NCBI GenBank assembly: GCA_002780675.1
Contig: PEUR01000139.1
Location: forward strand, 1-18,065
Reading direction: 5' to 3'
Origin: Gallionellales bacterium CG03_land_8_20_14_0_80_55_15
GTDB taxonomy: Bacteria > Pseudomonadota > Gammaproteobacteria > Burkholderiales > Gallionellaceae
DNA length: 18,065 nt
This document shows, in pieces, positions 8,359-16,084 of the stretch. Every line of letters starts with the position of its first letter. The first letter of the stretch is position 1. The translations under genes were made by a program, and so were the position numbers. Below the pieces are notes generated by a model. That model was given only the letters and a program-made list of their open reading frames with translations, ran no database searches and had not been told where the DNA came from.

Positions 8359-9141
8359 TTAGCCTCGCCACGGGTGTGACCGCTTTTCGATCAGCAGACC
8401 TGTTTGCATGTCGCCTAACGCATCTCCGCCTTGGCGGATTTGCCTGAGTTCAGCCAGGCAAAAATGAATGAATGCGAGGCCAACATAAAGAGGCGAAAAG
8501 AAATTCAACACGGGTATGAATTGCAATAATCCGGTCGCCGCACCGAGCAGGTAAAGTTTGCCTGAAGAACGCTCAATAACTTGCTCATACTCTTCTTTGC
8601 TGGCATGTTCGGCCAGCGCATCGTAGCGGAACAGGCGCTGATTGAGATAAGCGAACAAGGCAATCGGCAGCACGATGACAAACGGGGAAAACAGCCATAA
8701 CGGCAGAACCAGTATCCATCCGGCGCAATAAATGGAAATGGCAAGCACTGAGTTCCACACGCTGCCCGCCGTGCTACCGCCTTGCTTGCGCTCCAGTTCG
8801 GGATAATATTTTTGGGCGACATGGTTGACCATCACGGGCATGACAAACACCGCCGTAATGACCAGCGCCGTGACATAAATGACCGGGAGCAACAACATGA
8901 CCAGGATGAAAGTGATCAGGTAATGCGACATGACGGCAAGCATCCCAGTCGCTATCCATTGCTCTACCGAAGTCGCTTGCAGCAAAATATTGATACGAGT
9001 GACCCAATCCACCCAGAAATACCCGGCAGCCCCTACCCACAGCACAACCGATAGCAACATGGGCCACAGAATCAACGCCAATATTCTGGGATGAAACAGG
9101 GTTTGAAGGGCTTCTAACAGGGCCGAAAAAATAGGCTTCAT
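8359..9141 (-). CDS. EI24 domain-containing membrane protein (CysZ-like)
   Basis: This 260-residue integral membrane protein has hydrophobic stretches at about 19-44, 67-107, 131-165 and 196-230, with a charged loop between (YYPELERKQGG). The pattern, and motifs such as LFHPRILALILWPMLLS and GLLQFIPVLNFFSPLYVGLA, match the EI24/CysZ family (Etoposide-induced 2.4 domain). CysZ in E. coli imports sulfate. Sulfate transport would fit a neighbouring cysE, but the similarity is at family level only and I do not assign it. It starts 24 bases after the dsbB stop with no strong ribosome-binding site and may be the last gene of the extended isc run. The 97 bases after it hold only a loose 7-bp inverted repeat (8307-8341). 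Confidence 0.85.
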   Translation of the reverse strand: MKPIFSALLEALQTLFHPRILALILWPMLLSVVLWVGAAGYFWVDWVTRINILLQATSVEQWIATGMLAVMSHYLITFILVMLLLPVIYVTALVITAVFVMPVMVNHVAQKYYPELERKQGGSTAGSVWNSVLAISIYCAGWILVLPLWLFSPFVIVLPIALFAYLNQRLFRYDALAEHASKEEYEQVIERSSGKLYLLGAATGLLQFIPVLNFFSPLYVGLAFIHFCLAELRQIRQGGDALGDMQTGLLIEKRSHPWRG

Positions 9142-9165
9142 CTGAAAATTGATGTAGCCCGGATG

Positions 9166-9663
9166 CTAACGGCTATTCCTCAGCGCAATCAGCACCGCCC
9201 AAAATCCGAGCACCAGGTAGCACAGCAGCGACCATTCGGGAATGCCGAGGGTAAGAAAGTTCCAGCCCCTGGTCGCACATTCGCCCGAACCGTGCAGCAA
9301 TTCCTTCAACACGCTGGACATCGGCATGGTTTCCAGCATGTAATCGAGGCCAGGCCCGCACGCGGGTACCTGATCGGCGGGTAAATGCTGTATCCAGATG
9401 TGACGGGCGGCGACCGCCACGCCCGCCAGGGAAAGCAGCACGATCAGCGCCGCATAAATGCGCGCGCCGAGACGTTTTGGGCCGTGTGTTGCGGCCAGCA
9501 GGAACAGCACCAGGATGGCGATAAAAATCACTCGCTGAACCATGCACAACGGACACGGATCTTGATGTTTGACATATTGCAGATACAGGCCGAAGCCCAT
9601 CAGTCCGCTGGCAAACAGAAACCCCATCAGATACAACCAGTTATTGGAGATGCGCCGCCACAT
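9166..9663 (-). CDS. dsbB: Disulfide bond formation protein DsbB
   Basis: DsbB is an inner-membrane oxidoreductase that reoxidises periplasmic DsbA and passes electrons to quinone. The 165-residue protein has four hydrophobic helices. The first periplasmic loop carries the Cys37-Pro-Leu-Cys40 pair (CPLCMVQR) with Arg44 four residues later, matching the conserved quinone-contacting arginine. The second loop carries the other pair, Cys102 and Cys129. Its ATG lies one base after the iscX stop (TAGTATG), with GAGG about 9 bases upstream, so it appears translationally tied to the isc operon. Placement after iscX is unusual compared with E. coli. Confidence 0.95.
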   Translation of the reverse strand: MWRRISNNWLYLMGFLFASGLMGFGLYLQYVKHQDPCPLCMVQRVIFIAILVLFLLAATHGPKRLGARIYAALIVLLSLAGVAVAARHIWIQHLPADQVPACGPGLDYMLETMPMSSVLKELLHGSGECATRGWNFLTLGIPEWSLLCYLVLGFWAVLIALRNSR

Positions 9664-9664
9664 A

Positions 9665-9859
9665 CTATTCCGCCTCGTCTATCCAGGTTGCCTGGATCGC
9701 TTCAAGCACTTTTTCGCCGCCGTGACCGTGGTCGTCGTCGAACCCATCCAAACCGACCACAAGATTATGCAAATCAACAAAACGCACCGTTTGGGGATCA
9801 ATTTCAGGGTATTTCTCAGCCAGTTCCTGAGCAATTTCACGCACGTCTATCCACTTCAT
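9665..9859 (-). CDS. iscX: Fe-S cluster assembly protein IscX
   Basis: IscX is a small acidic protein that binds IscS and iron and modulates the rate of cluster assembly. The 64-residue sequence aligns along its whole length with the E. coli protein (KWIDVREIAQEL, DPQTVRFVDLHNL, EKVLEAIQATWIDEAE). The acidic DDD patch at 41-43 is followed by a His/Gly-rich HGHGG insert that may offer extra metal ligands (inference). GGAG precedes the ATG at good spacing, within the last codons of fdx, 4 bases after whose stop it begins. Confidence 0.96.
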   Translation of the reverse strand: MKWIDVREIAQELAEKYPEIDPQTVRFVDLHNLVVGLDGFDDDHGHGGEKVLEAIQATWIDEAE

Positions 9860-9863
9860 CGCG

Positions 9864-10196
9864 TTACTCCTTAACCATGTTGATGCTGTATTTTGGAATC
9901 TCGATCACCAAATCCTTATCCGCCACAACGGCCTGGCAAGACAAGCGTGAAGTAGATTCCAACCCCCATGCCTTATCCAACAAATCTTCCTCGATTTCTT
10001 CTGCGGGCTTGAGCGAATTAAAGCCCTCGCGCAGAATCACATGGCAAGTCGTGCAAGCGGCAGATTTCTCGCAGGCATGTTCGATTTCCACGCCGTTTTG
10101 CAACAAGGCATCACAGATAGAAACCCCGGGTTCGGCATTGAACACCTTACCTTTTGGACAAAGTTCAACATGCGGCAACACGATGATTTGCGTCAT
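9864..10196 (-). CDS. fdx: ISC-type [2Fe-2S] ferredoxin
   Basis: This is an adrenodoxin-type ferredoxin that supplies electrons for cluster assembly on IscU. Its 110 residues contain the four cluster cysteines Cys42, Cys48, Cys51 ([11 protein letters not shown]) and Cys87 (SRLSCQAVV), and the conserved tail region [14 protein letters not shown]. The ATG overlaps the hscA stop by one base (TAATG), with GGAG 8 bases upstream. It sits at the normal place between hscA and iscX. Confidence 0.97.
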   Translation of the reverse strand: MTQIIVLPHVELCPKGKVFNAEPGVSICDALLQNGVEIEHACEKSAACTTCHVILREGFNSLKPAEEIEEDLLDKAWGLESTSRLSCQAVVADKDLVIEIPKYSINMVKE

Positions 10197-12064
10197 TATT
10201 TTGTCTCCAATTGTGAAATATTTTTGCCCGTCAACACACCCGCCACACTCTTGTCCATACGCGCCTGGGCGAAGCTGACGGTAGCCTCGTTCAAGGCATT
10301 CACAGCACGTTTTAGCGCGAGAGTGTCTTCCGTTTTCAAGCTGCCTTGCAAGACCGTCATTTGCGCCTCAATGCGGCTACGCTGCTGATGATCAAGCAGT
10401 TCGCCGTCCTGCACCAGTGCATGTTGCACGGCTTCGAGCAACTGGTTCGCTTCGGTCTGCTGTTCTTGTCGGGCGCGCGCCTGCATATCATCCTGCGCAT
10501 GCTGTACGGAATCCTGCAACATGCGGGTAATCTCGGCATCACTTAAACCATAGGATGGTTTAACCACAATTGCCGCTTCCATCCCGCAACCCATTTCACG
10601 CGCCGATACGTTCAACAGCCCATCGGCATCCACCTGAAAAGTGACACGGATGCGCGCCGCGCCCGCGACCATCGCCGGAATGCCGCGCAGTTCAAATTTC
10701 GCCAGCGAACGACAATCGCTCACCAGCTCGCGTTCACCCTGTAACACATGGATGCTCATCGCGGTCTGACCGTCTTTGTAGGTAGTGAATTCCTGCGCCC
10801 GTGCGGTGGGTATCGTGCTGTTGCGCGGGATAATCTTTTCGACCAGCCCACCCATTGTCTCGATACCCAGACTGAGCGGAATCACATCCAGCAACAGCCA
10901 TTCATCGCCGCTGCGATTGCCCGCCAACAGATTCGCCTGAATCGCGGCACCCAGTGCCACAACCTTATCCGGATCGAGATTATTGAGCGGAATCTGACCG
11001 AAAAACTCACCGACTGCCTGCTGCACCTGCGGCATACGCGTCGCGCCGCCGACCATCACCACGCCCTTGATGTCTGCCGCGCTCAACTTGGCATCGCGAA
11101 GCGCGCGGCGCAGCGGCTGCAAAGTGCGTTGAATCAAATTGTGCGACATGGACTGAAACTCGTCCTGAGTCAGCACGTTGTCTACCAGTTCACCACTGGA
11201 CAACACCGCCGTGATGCGCGTCCTGTCATGCTCGGTAAGTTGCTCCTTGGCAGCCCTGGCCTGGGTCAGCAACAAACGGGTATCTTGCGGGTTGAGCGCG
11301 GACAGGTCGTTTTTTTCCAACAACCAGCAGTGGATGCGCTGGTCGAAGTCATCACCACCCAGCGCAGAATCGCCGTTGGCCGACAACACCTCGAACACCC
11401 CGCGCGTCAGGCGCAATATGGAAATATCGAATGTGCCGCCCCCCAGGTCATAAACCGCATAAACCCCTTCGGAAGCATTATCCAGCCCGTAGGCAATCGC
11501 CGCCGCTGTCGGCTCGTTGAGCAGTCGCAACACATTCAACCCGGCGATTTTAGCTGCATCCTTGGTCGCCTGGCGCTGCGCATCATCGAAATAAGCGGGG
11601 ACAGTAATCACCGCGCCGACCAACTCGCCACCGAGTGCCGCTTCGGCACGCATCCGCAATACCTTGAGAATTTCTGCCGATACTTCAACCGGGCTTTTCA
11701 CCCCTGCCACGGTGCGCAGTTGCAACATGCCGTCTGTATCCACAAAGCGATACGGCAGGCGACTGGTATCGCCAACATCCTTGAGCCCGCGCCCCATAAA
11801 GCGCTTGACCGAAATAATGGTATTAGTCGGATCAACACTTTGCTCGATCTGCGCCGCCTCGCCCACCGTCACAGAACTATCTGCCGCATAGCGCACCACC
11901 GAAGGCAGCATGGCTCGACCATTTTCATCGTTAAGCACCACGCTAATACCGTTGCGCACGGTCGCCACCAGCGAGTTGGTCGTGCCCAGATCTATCCCCA
12001 CTGCCAGCCTGTGCTGGTGCGGTGCAGTGCTCAAATCGGGTTCAGAAATCTGTAGAAGTGCCAT
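10196..12064 (-). CDS. hscA: Fe-S protein assembly chaperone HscA (Hsp70 family)
   Basis: HscA is a specialised DnaK-like ATPase that, helped by HscB, binds the LPPVK motif of IscU and promotes transfer of the finished cluster. The 622 residues show the nucleotide-binding domain ([14 protein letters not shown] at 22-35, [14 protein letters not shown] at 204-217, [13 protein letters not shown] at 335-347), the interdomain linker region near 391-400 ([10 protein letters not shown]) and the substrate-binding domain with its helical lid. The ATG at 12064 has no visible Shine-Dalgarno sequence; a hairpin at 12075-12094 ends 10 bases before it. The 106-base gap to hscB, with a terminator, is the largest interruption between hscB and iscX. 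Confidence 0.97.
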   Translation of the reverse strand: MALLQISEPDLSTAPHQHRLAVGIDLGTTNSLVATVRNGISVVLNDENGRAMLPSVVRYAADSSVTVGEAAQIEQSVDPTNTIISVKRFMGRGLKDVGDTSRLPYRFVDTDGMLQLRTVAGVKSPVEVSAEILKVLRMRAEAALGGELVGAVITVPAYFDDAQRQATKDAAKIAGLNVLRLLNEPTAAAIAYGLDNASEGVYAVYDLGGGTFDISILRLTRGVFEVLSANGDSALGGDDFDQRIHCWLLEKNDLSALNPQDTRLLLTQARAAKEQLTEHDRTRITAVLSSGELVDNVLTQDEFQSMSHNLIQRTLQPLRRALRDAKLSAADIKGVVMVGGATRMPQVQQAVGEFFGQIPLNNLDPDKVVALGAAIQANLLAGNRSGDEWLLLDVIPLSLGIETMGGLVEKIIPRNSTIPTARAQEFTTYKDGQTAMSIHVLQGERELVSDCRSLAKFELRGIPAMVAGAARIRVTFQVDADGLLNVSAREMGCGMEAAIVVKPSYGLSDAEITRMLQDSVQHAQDDMQARARQEQQTEANQLLEAVQHALVQDGELLDHQQRSRIEAQMTVLQGSLKTEDTLALKRAVNALNEATVSFAQARMDKSVAGVLTGKNISQLETK

Positions 12065-12074
12065 TTTTCAATTG

Positions 12075-12094
12075 GTGGACACGTTTGTACCCAC
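12075..12094 (-). promoter_or_regulatory. Leader hairpin just before the hscA start codon
   Basis: On the minus strand GTGGGTAC (12087-12094) can pair with GTGTCCAC (12075-12082) around an AAAC loop. This gives eight pairs, two of them G-U. It ends 10 bases before the ATG, where a ribosome-binding site would be expected but none is visible. It could influence ribosome loading, or be chance. Confidence 0.3.
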
Positions 12095-12118
12095 GCGGGA
12101 GAATGAAGTACACGCGCA

Positions 12119-12130
12119 GAATAAATTATC
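12119..12130 (-). promoter_or_regulatory. Possible -10 element of an internal hscA promoter
   Basis: Reading the minus strand, GGATAATTTATT contains GATAAT, a 5/6 match to the sigma-70 -10 consensus, between the hscB terminator and hscA. No convincing -35 is seen at the right distance, so this is a weak call made partly because genes after a terminator need a source of transcription. Confidence 0.25.
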
Positions 12131-12140
12131 CGCGCAGCTT

Positions 12141-12167
12141 AATAAAACAGGGCAGTAGAGACTGCCC
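12141..12167 (-). terminator. Intrinsic terminator or attenuator after hscB
   Basis: Three bases after the hscB stop the minus strand has a perfect 7-bp stem (GGGCAGT at 12161-12167 reading as its complement ACTGCCC at 12150-12156) with a CTCT loop. It is followed at once by TGTTTTATT. Stem, tight loop and T-rich tail are what a Rho-independent terminator shows. It splits the isc gene run between hscB and hscA, so it may set a lower level of the downstream genes rather than end transcription fully. Confidence 0.65.
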
Positions 12168-12170
12168 ACT

Positions 12171-12716
12171 TTACATGTCTATTACGTCATATGCGGCATC
12201 AATTTCTTCCGCAAGTTTTTCCATGAAACGCAGCTTACGCACGAGTCCGGCGGCAGCGGCGTAATCCTGCTCGGTGTCAATTTTAACCGCAAGCTGAGCT
12301 TCGAGCGCGCGAGTTTCGACTTTCATACGCGCTGCAAGTTGTTCCAAAGCGTTCAGGTCTCGCGCCTGCTGCGTTTCCGCCACCGCTTCGCGCCACTCCA
12401 TTTGCGCCATCAGAAAATCCACAGGCATCGCCGTGTTGGTTTCTTCCTGGGTATCCACACCGTTGAGCAACAACAAATAACGCGCGCGCCGTATCGGACT
12501 TTTTAACGTCTGGTAAGCCTCATTAACAAGAGTGGATTGCTGCATCGCGACACGCTGTTCTGTCTCGCCCAAATGGGCTGACTTATCAGGATGTACCTGA
12601 GCCTGCAAGGCGCGATACTGGAGTTCCAATTTTGCGCTGTCGAGTTGAAAAGACGGAGCAAGCCCGAACAATTGAAAGTGATTGTGCTGAAAATCAAAAC
12701 CGGTTGATTGCTTCAA
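12171..12716 (-). CDS. hscB: Fe-S assembly co-chaperone HscB (J-domain protein)
   Basis: HscB delivers IscU to HscA and stimulates its ATPase. The N-terminal J domain (about 12-80) carries the essential HPD motif (VHPDKSAH, residues 42-44), and the C-terminal three-helix IscU-binding domain follows from about residue 95. The start is uncertain. A TTG at 12716 overlapping the iscA stop (TTGA) gives 181 residues, close to the family, with GAGAG upstream. An in-frame ATG at 12743 would add nine residues and overlap iscA by 31 bases without a ribosome-binding site. I prefer the TTG. Confidence 0.93.
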   Translation of the reverse strand: MKQSTGFDFQHNHFQLFGLAPSFQLDSAKLELQYRALQAQVHPDKSAHLGETEQRVAMQQSTLVNEAYQTLKSPIRRARYLLLLNGVDTQEETNTAMPVDFLMAQMEWREAVAETQQARDLNALEQLAARMKVETRALEAQLAVKIDTEQDYAAAAGLVRKLRFMEKLAEEIDAAYDVIDM

Positions 12717-13039
12717 ACTTGAAAACTCTCGCCGCAACCGCATTCGTTTTTGACGTTAGGATTGTTGAATTTAAAACCTTCGTTCAACCCTTCGCGGGTG
12801 TAATCCAGTTCCATGCCTTCGATGTAGGGCAGACTTTTGGCATCCACCAGCAGCGTCACGCCGTGACTGACGAATTGCAAATCATCTTCAGCCAGTTGGT
12901 CGGCAAACTCAAGTTTGTAAGCCATGCCGGAGCAACCGCTGGTGCGCACACCGATGCGCAACCCCAGCCCCTTGCCGCGCTTGGCGATAAAATTTTGCAC
13001 ATGCTTTGCCGCCGCTTCGCTCAGAGTAACACCCATCAT
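12713..13039 (-). CDS. iscA: A-type Fe-S carrier protein IscA
   Basis: IscA carries iron or assembled clusters to target proteins. The 108 residues contain the three conserved ligands Cys36 ([14 protein letters not shown]), Cys100 and Cys102 (NECGCGESF). The ATG at 13039 has a strong GGAGG six bases upstream; a second ATG follows directly. It begins 16 bases after the iscU stop. Confidence 0.96.
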   Translation of the reverse strand: MMGVTLSEAAAKHVQNFIAKRGKGLGLRIGVRTSGCSGMAYKLEFADQLAEDDLQFVSHGVTLLVDAKSLPYIEGMELDYTREGLNEGFKFNNPNVKNECGCGESFQV

Positions 13040-13055
13040 CTCTTCCCTCCGCCGC

Positions 13056-13472
13056 CTAGCGACTACCCGTACAGGCAGCCGTTTCTACATTATTGCCGTG
13101 CTTGGACTTGTAGTCTGCAACCGCTGCCTTGATGGCATCTTCCGCCAGAATCGAGCAGTGAATTTTAACTGGCGGCAACGCCAATTCTTCGGCGATCTGA
13201 GTGTTTTTGATCTGCAACGCCTGATCCACTGTCTTGCCTTTGACCCATTCGGTCACCAGCGAACTGGAAGCAATCGCCGAACCGCACCCGTAAGTCTTGA
13301 ATTTCGCATCTTCAATGATTCCACCTTTGCCGACCTTGATCTGCAACTTCATCACATCGCCGCAAGCTGGCGCGCCGACCATACCGGTACCCACTTCGTC
13401 GGCATCCTTGTCCAAGGTTCCCACATTGCGCGGATTCTCGTAGTGATCCAATAATTTTTCGCTGTAAGCCAT
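13056..13472 (-). CDS. iscU: Fe-S cluster scaffold protein IscU
   Basis: IscU is the platform on which IscS-derived sulfur and iron are built into [2Fe-2S] and [4Fe-4S] clusters. The 138-residue protein has all ligands: Cys37 and Asp39 ([13 protein letters not shown]), Cys63 ([13 protein letters not shown]) and Cys106 ([12 protein letters not shown]). It also has the HscA recognition motif LPPVK at 99-103. AGGAG lies 6 bases before the ATG. The C-terminal tail after residue 125 ([12 protein letters not shown]) is short and includes an extra cysteine not known to be a ligand. Confidence 0.98.
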   Translation of the reverse strand: MAYSEKLLDHYENPRNVGTLDKDADEVGTGMVGAPACGDVMKLQIKVGKGGIIEDAKFKTYGCGSAIASSSLVTEWVKGKTVDQALQIKNTQIAEELALPPVKIHCSILAEDAIKAAVADYKSKHGNNVETAACTGSR

Positions 13473-13486
13473 TTTGTTCTCCTAGA

Positions 13487-13557
13487 ATTCAGGATTCGGG
13501 ATTCAGAATTAAGACAAACCGATTTTCACTCGATCCTCAATCCTTGATCTTCAATCC
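13487..13557. repeat. Two short heptamer repeat arrays between iscS and iscU
   Basis: The 90-base spacer holds three tandem 7-base units ATTCAGG, ATTCGGG, ATTCAGA (13487-13507). It also holds four 7-base units TCGATCC, TCAATCC, TTGATCT, TCAATCC (13530-13557), which form a 14-base unit repeated twice with 12/14 identity. The first array reads GGATTC on the plus strand, while the second reads GGATTGA on the minus strand, so the two can partly pair in the iscS-iscU mRNA. Such degenerate heptamers are typical of slippage-grown spacers; a role is not shown. Confidence 0.6.
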
Positions 13558-13562
13558 TGTTT

Positions 13563-14771
13563 TTAATGTGCCGCCCACTGCACGGTGTTCAAATCAATGC
13601 CATCCTGGTGCATTTCCCAAAGCGGTGACAGTTCACGCAATTTGCCGATTTTATTCTTCAGCAGTTCGATGACGTAATCCACTTCTTCTTCTGTCGTAAA
13701 ACGTCCTACGGTAAAACGTATCGAACTGTGTGCCAACTCGTCGCTACGCCCCAGTGCACGCAATACATATGAGGGTTCGAGACTAGCCGAAGTACAGGCA
13801 GAACCGCTCGATACCGCAACATCCTTGATCGCCATAATCAGTGATTCGCCTTCAACAAAATTGAAGCTGAGATTGATGTTGTGCGGCACACGATGCTGCA
13901 TATCGCCATTGATATGCACTTCTTCCATCACCATCAGACCATTCATCAGGCGATCGCGCAATTTACCCACACGTTCATTTTCCTGCGCCATTTCTTCCTG
14001 GGCAATGCGAAATGCTTCGCCCATACCAACGATTTGATGTGTCGCCAACGTGCCTGAACGGAAACCACGTTCCTGCCCGCCACCGTGCATCTGTGCTTCC
14101 AGCCGCACGCGCGGCTTGCGGCGAATATATAGCGCACCAATACCCTTGGGGCCATATGTTTTGTGGGCGGAAAACGACATCAAATCCACCTTGAGCCGCT
14201 GTAAGTCTATCGCCACCTTGCCAGTTGCCTGAGCGGCATCCACATGCAACAGAATCCCTTTCTCGCGGCAGATTTCACCGATGGCAGCGATGTCCTGAAT
14301 CACGCCGATTTCGTTGTTCACCATCATGATGGACACCAGTATCGTATCGGGACGCAAAGCTGCCTTGAGTTTTTCGATGTCCAGCAAACCGCTCGGCTCG
14401 GGATCGAGATAAGTCGCCGTGAAGCCTTGTCGTTCCAGTTCACGCACCGAATCCAGCACCGCCTTGTGTTCGATGCGCATGGTAACGATGTGTTTACCCT
14501 TACCCTGATAAAAATGCGCCGCCCCCTTAAGCGCGAGATTGTTCGACTCAGTTGCGCCGGAAGTCCAGACGATTTCTTTCGGATCGGCATTGACCAACGC
14601 TGCGACCTGCGCACGGGCCAATTCCACCGCTTCATCCGCCACCCAACCAAAGGCATGTGAACGACTGGCCGGATTGCCGAATTTTTCGCATAAATAGGGA
14701 ATCATTTTTTCGGCTACACGCGGGTCAACTGGCGTAGTAGCAGAGTAATCCATGTAAATAGGTAATTTCAT
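13563..14771 (-). CDS. iscS: Cysteine desulfurase IscS
   Basis: IscS is the PLP enzyme that converts cysteine to alanine and holds the sulfur as a persulfide for IscU, tRNA thiolation and other pathways. The 402 residues include His102 (IEHKAVLDS), Asp178 region ([12 protein letters not shown]), the PLP lysine Lys204 ([12 protein letters not shown]) and the persulfide loop with Cys326 ([15 protein letters not shown]). The C-terminal IscU-docking tail ends in the usual VQWAAH. The ATG at 14771 lies inside one arm of an 11-bp inverted repeat whose other arm covers the iscR stop; only a weak A/G-rich ribosome-binding site precedes it. Confidence 0.98.
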   Translation of the reverse strand: MKLPIYMDYSATTPVDPRVAEKMIPYLCEKFGNPASRSHAFGWVADEAVELARAQVAALVNADPKEIVWTSGATESNNLALKGAAHFYQGKGKHIVTMRIEHKAVLDSVRELERQGFTATYLDPEPSGLLDIEKLKAALRPDTILVSIMMVNNEIGVIQDIAAIGEICREKGILLHVDAAQATGKVAIDLQRLKVDLMSFSAHKTYGPKGIGALYIRRKPRVRLEAQMHGGGQERGFRSGTLATHQIVGMGEAFRIAQEEMAQENERVGKLRDRLMNGLMVMEEVHINGDMQHRVPHNINLSFNFVEGESLIMAIKDVAVSSGSACTSASLEPSYVLRALGRSDELAHSSIRFTVGRFTTEEEVDYVIELLKNKIGKLRELSPLWEMHQDGIDLNTVQWAAH

Positions 14772-14825
14772 TGCTTTTTCAACTTTCTTTGCGTTAAAAC
14801 TCGCTGGGCAGACCCAATGAAATTA
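14763..14825 (-). promoter_or_regulatory. Inverted repeat pairing the iscR stop with the iscS start codon
   Basis: CAATGAAATTA at 14763-14773 (minus-strand reading) contains the iscS start codon. It is the perfect reverse complement of TAATTTCATTG at 14815-14825, which begins with the iscR stop codon. The two 11-base arms are 41 bases apart. In mRNA this 11-bp stem (two GC pairs, nine AU pairs) would bury the iscS AUG and leave the weak ribosome-binding site in the loop. A small GGG/CCC hairpin sits inside the loop. The pairing is seen; the regulatory role is inference. Confidence 0.45.
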
Positions 14826-15278
14826 GCCGCCAACCTTGCCATTCATCTTGATTGCCGTCGCACCAGTGTGGTGCTGCGCCTTACCTTCCACTAACTGTTG
14901 CAGACTGATATGCGACAGATATTCATAAATTTTTTCATTCAAGCCCATCCATAATTCGTGGGTCAAGCAAGGCTTACCATCGTGGCAATTGCCTTTTTCA
15001 GCACAATTCGTCGCATCCATTGGCTCATCAACCGCCACCACAATTTCAGCAATGTTGATCTTGGATGCGATGCGTGCCAAATAATATCCACCGCCCGGCC
15101 CACGTACGCTTTCAACTAAATTGTTTCGGCGCAACTTGCCGAACAATTGCTCCAGATAAGAAAGCGAAATCTTTTGGCGCTCACTGATCGAAAACAGCGT
15201 GACCGGACCTTTACCGCCGTTAATCGCCAAATCAACCATTGCTGTTACCGCAAAACGCCCTTTAGTTGTTAATCGCAT
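14823..15278 (-). CDS. iscR: Fe-S cluster-sensing transcription regulator IscR
   Basis: IscR is an Rrf2-family regulator that represses the isc operon when it holds a [2Fe-2S] cluster. The 151 residues show the winged helix-turn-helix (residues 1-68, MRLTTKGRFAVTAMVDLA, SLSYLEQLFGKLRRNNLV, GPGGGYYLAR), then a dimerisation helix. The cluster ligands are Cys92, Cys98 and Cys104 with His107 (NCAEKGNCHDGKPCLTHELW). AAGGA lies about 6 bases before the ATG. A type 1 IscR site just upstream indicates autorepression. Confidence 0.97.
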   Translation of the reverse strand: MRLTTKGRFAVTAMVDLAINGGKGPVTLFSISERQKISLSYLEQLFGKLRRNNLVESVRGPGGGYYLARIASKINIAEIVVAVDEPMDATNCAEKGNCHDGKPCLTHELWMGLNEKIYEYLSHISLQQLVEGKAQHHTGATAIKMNGKVGG

Positions 15279-15339
15279 TTTTTTCCTTCAACAGGTAGTA
15301 ATTTCATTAAAACAATCTATCCGAGGCGTGGAGAATATA

Positions 15340-15364
15340 ATAACCAAGTATTTTAATCAACTAT
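15340..15364 (-). promoter_or_regulatory. Type 1 IscR operator at the isc promoter
   Basis: Read on the minus strand, the 25 bases start ATAGTTGATT and end CTTGGTTAT. They match about 21 of 25 positions of the known type 1 IscR consensus, with mismatches at positions 9, 17, 19 and 22. The centre lies about 75 bases before the iscR ATG. A TTGATT inside the box and the A/T-rich TATATTCT after it could form the -35 and -10 of the promoter, so bound IscR would block polymerase. The box overlaps the last codons and stop of cysE. Confidence 0.75.
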
Positions 15365-16084
15365 ATTATTGAGATGGTTGGGATCAAATTTCTCAGCCGT
15401 GGCTCGCTCCTCCTCGACACTCACGCCCATCTTTTCGAGTTGCTGCAAAATAAAATCAATGCGCTGATCCACCGTCACACTGTGACCGAGCAAACCATGA
15501 ATTGCTTTGGCAACCGGGTCATTCTGGTCATTTCCCATGCCATATGCCTTGAAACCAGCCGACTTTTTCTTCTCCTCATCCAGTATCCGCGCCGGAATCC
15601 CAGCCGCCGTCGCGCCTGCGGGTACATCCTTCACCACCACCGCGTTCGAGCCTATTTTGGCACCCGCCCCTATACTAATGGGCCCGAGTATCTTCGCGCC
15701 CGCGCCCACCACCACACCATTGCCCAGCGTGGGGTGACGCTTGCCTTCCCGCCAGGAAGTCCCGCCCAACGTAACGCCGTGATACAGCGTCACATCGTTA
15801 CCGATCTCGGCTGTTTCGCCGATCACCACGCCCATGCCATGATCAATAAAAAACCGCCGTCCGATGGTCGCACCGGGATGAATCTCGATACCGGTCAGCC
15901 CCCGCACACAGTGCGACAAAAAGCGCGCCAACCATTTGAAATTGGCGTGCCACAGCCAGTTTGTGACGCGATGCCCCATGCGGGCATGTAAGCCCGGGTA
16001 ACACGTCAGCACTTCAAAAGTGGTACGGGCGGCCGGGTCGCGAGCGAATACGCTGGCGATATCTTCCTTAATGTTCCTGAACAT
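15353..16084 (-). CDS. cysE: Serine O-acetyltransferase
   Basis: CysE acetylates serine with acetyl-CoA to form O-acetylserine, the precursor of cysteine. The 243-residue protein is the shorter form often found beside isc genes. It has a helical N-terminus ([20 protein letters not shown]) and a left-handed beta helix of hexapeptide repeats from about 66 to 168 ([45 protein letters not shown]). Catalytic-type His69 and the Asp81-His82 pair are visible, and GIPARIL ends the helix. The ATG at 16084 is preferred over an upstream extension to 16120: AGGA lies 5 bases before it and the protein aligns from MFRNI. It overlaps trmJ by 17 bases. Placement before iscR fits a supply of cysteine for IscS. 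Confidence 0.95.
   Translation of the reverse strand: MFRNIKEDIASVFARDPAARTTFEVLTCYPGLHARMGHRVTNWLWHANFKWLARFLSHCVRGLTGIEIHPGATIGRRFFIDHGMGVVIGETAEIGNDVTLYHGVTLGGTSWREGKRHPTLGNGVVVGAGAKILGPISIGAGAKIGSNAVVVKDVPAGATAAGIPARILDEEKKKSAGFKAYGMGNDQNDPVAKAIHGLLGHSVTVDQRIDFILQQLEKMGVSVEEERATAEKFDPNHLNNIVD

Noticed and set aside
8359..9141. Naming the EI24-type gene cysZ
   Set aside because: Family-level resemblance and nearby cysE do not establish sulfate transport; related EI24 proteins without that role exist.
10748..12055. Long open frame of 435 codons on the plus strand opposite hscA
   Set aside because: It is rich in His, Arg and Gln with no recognisable domain and lies fully antisense to an unmistakable hscA, so it is a codon-usage shadow.
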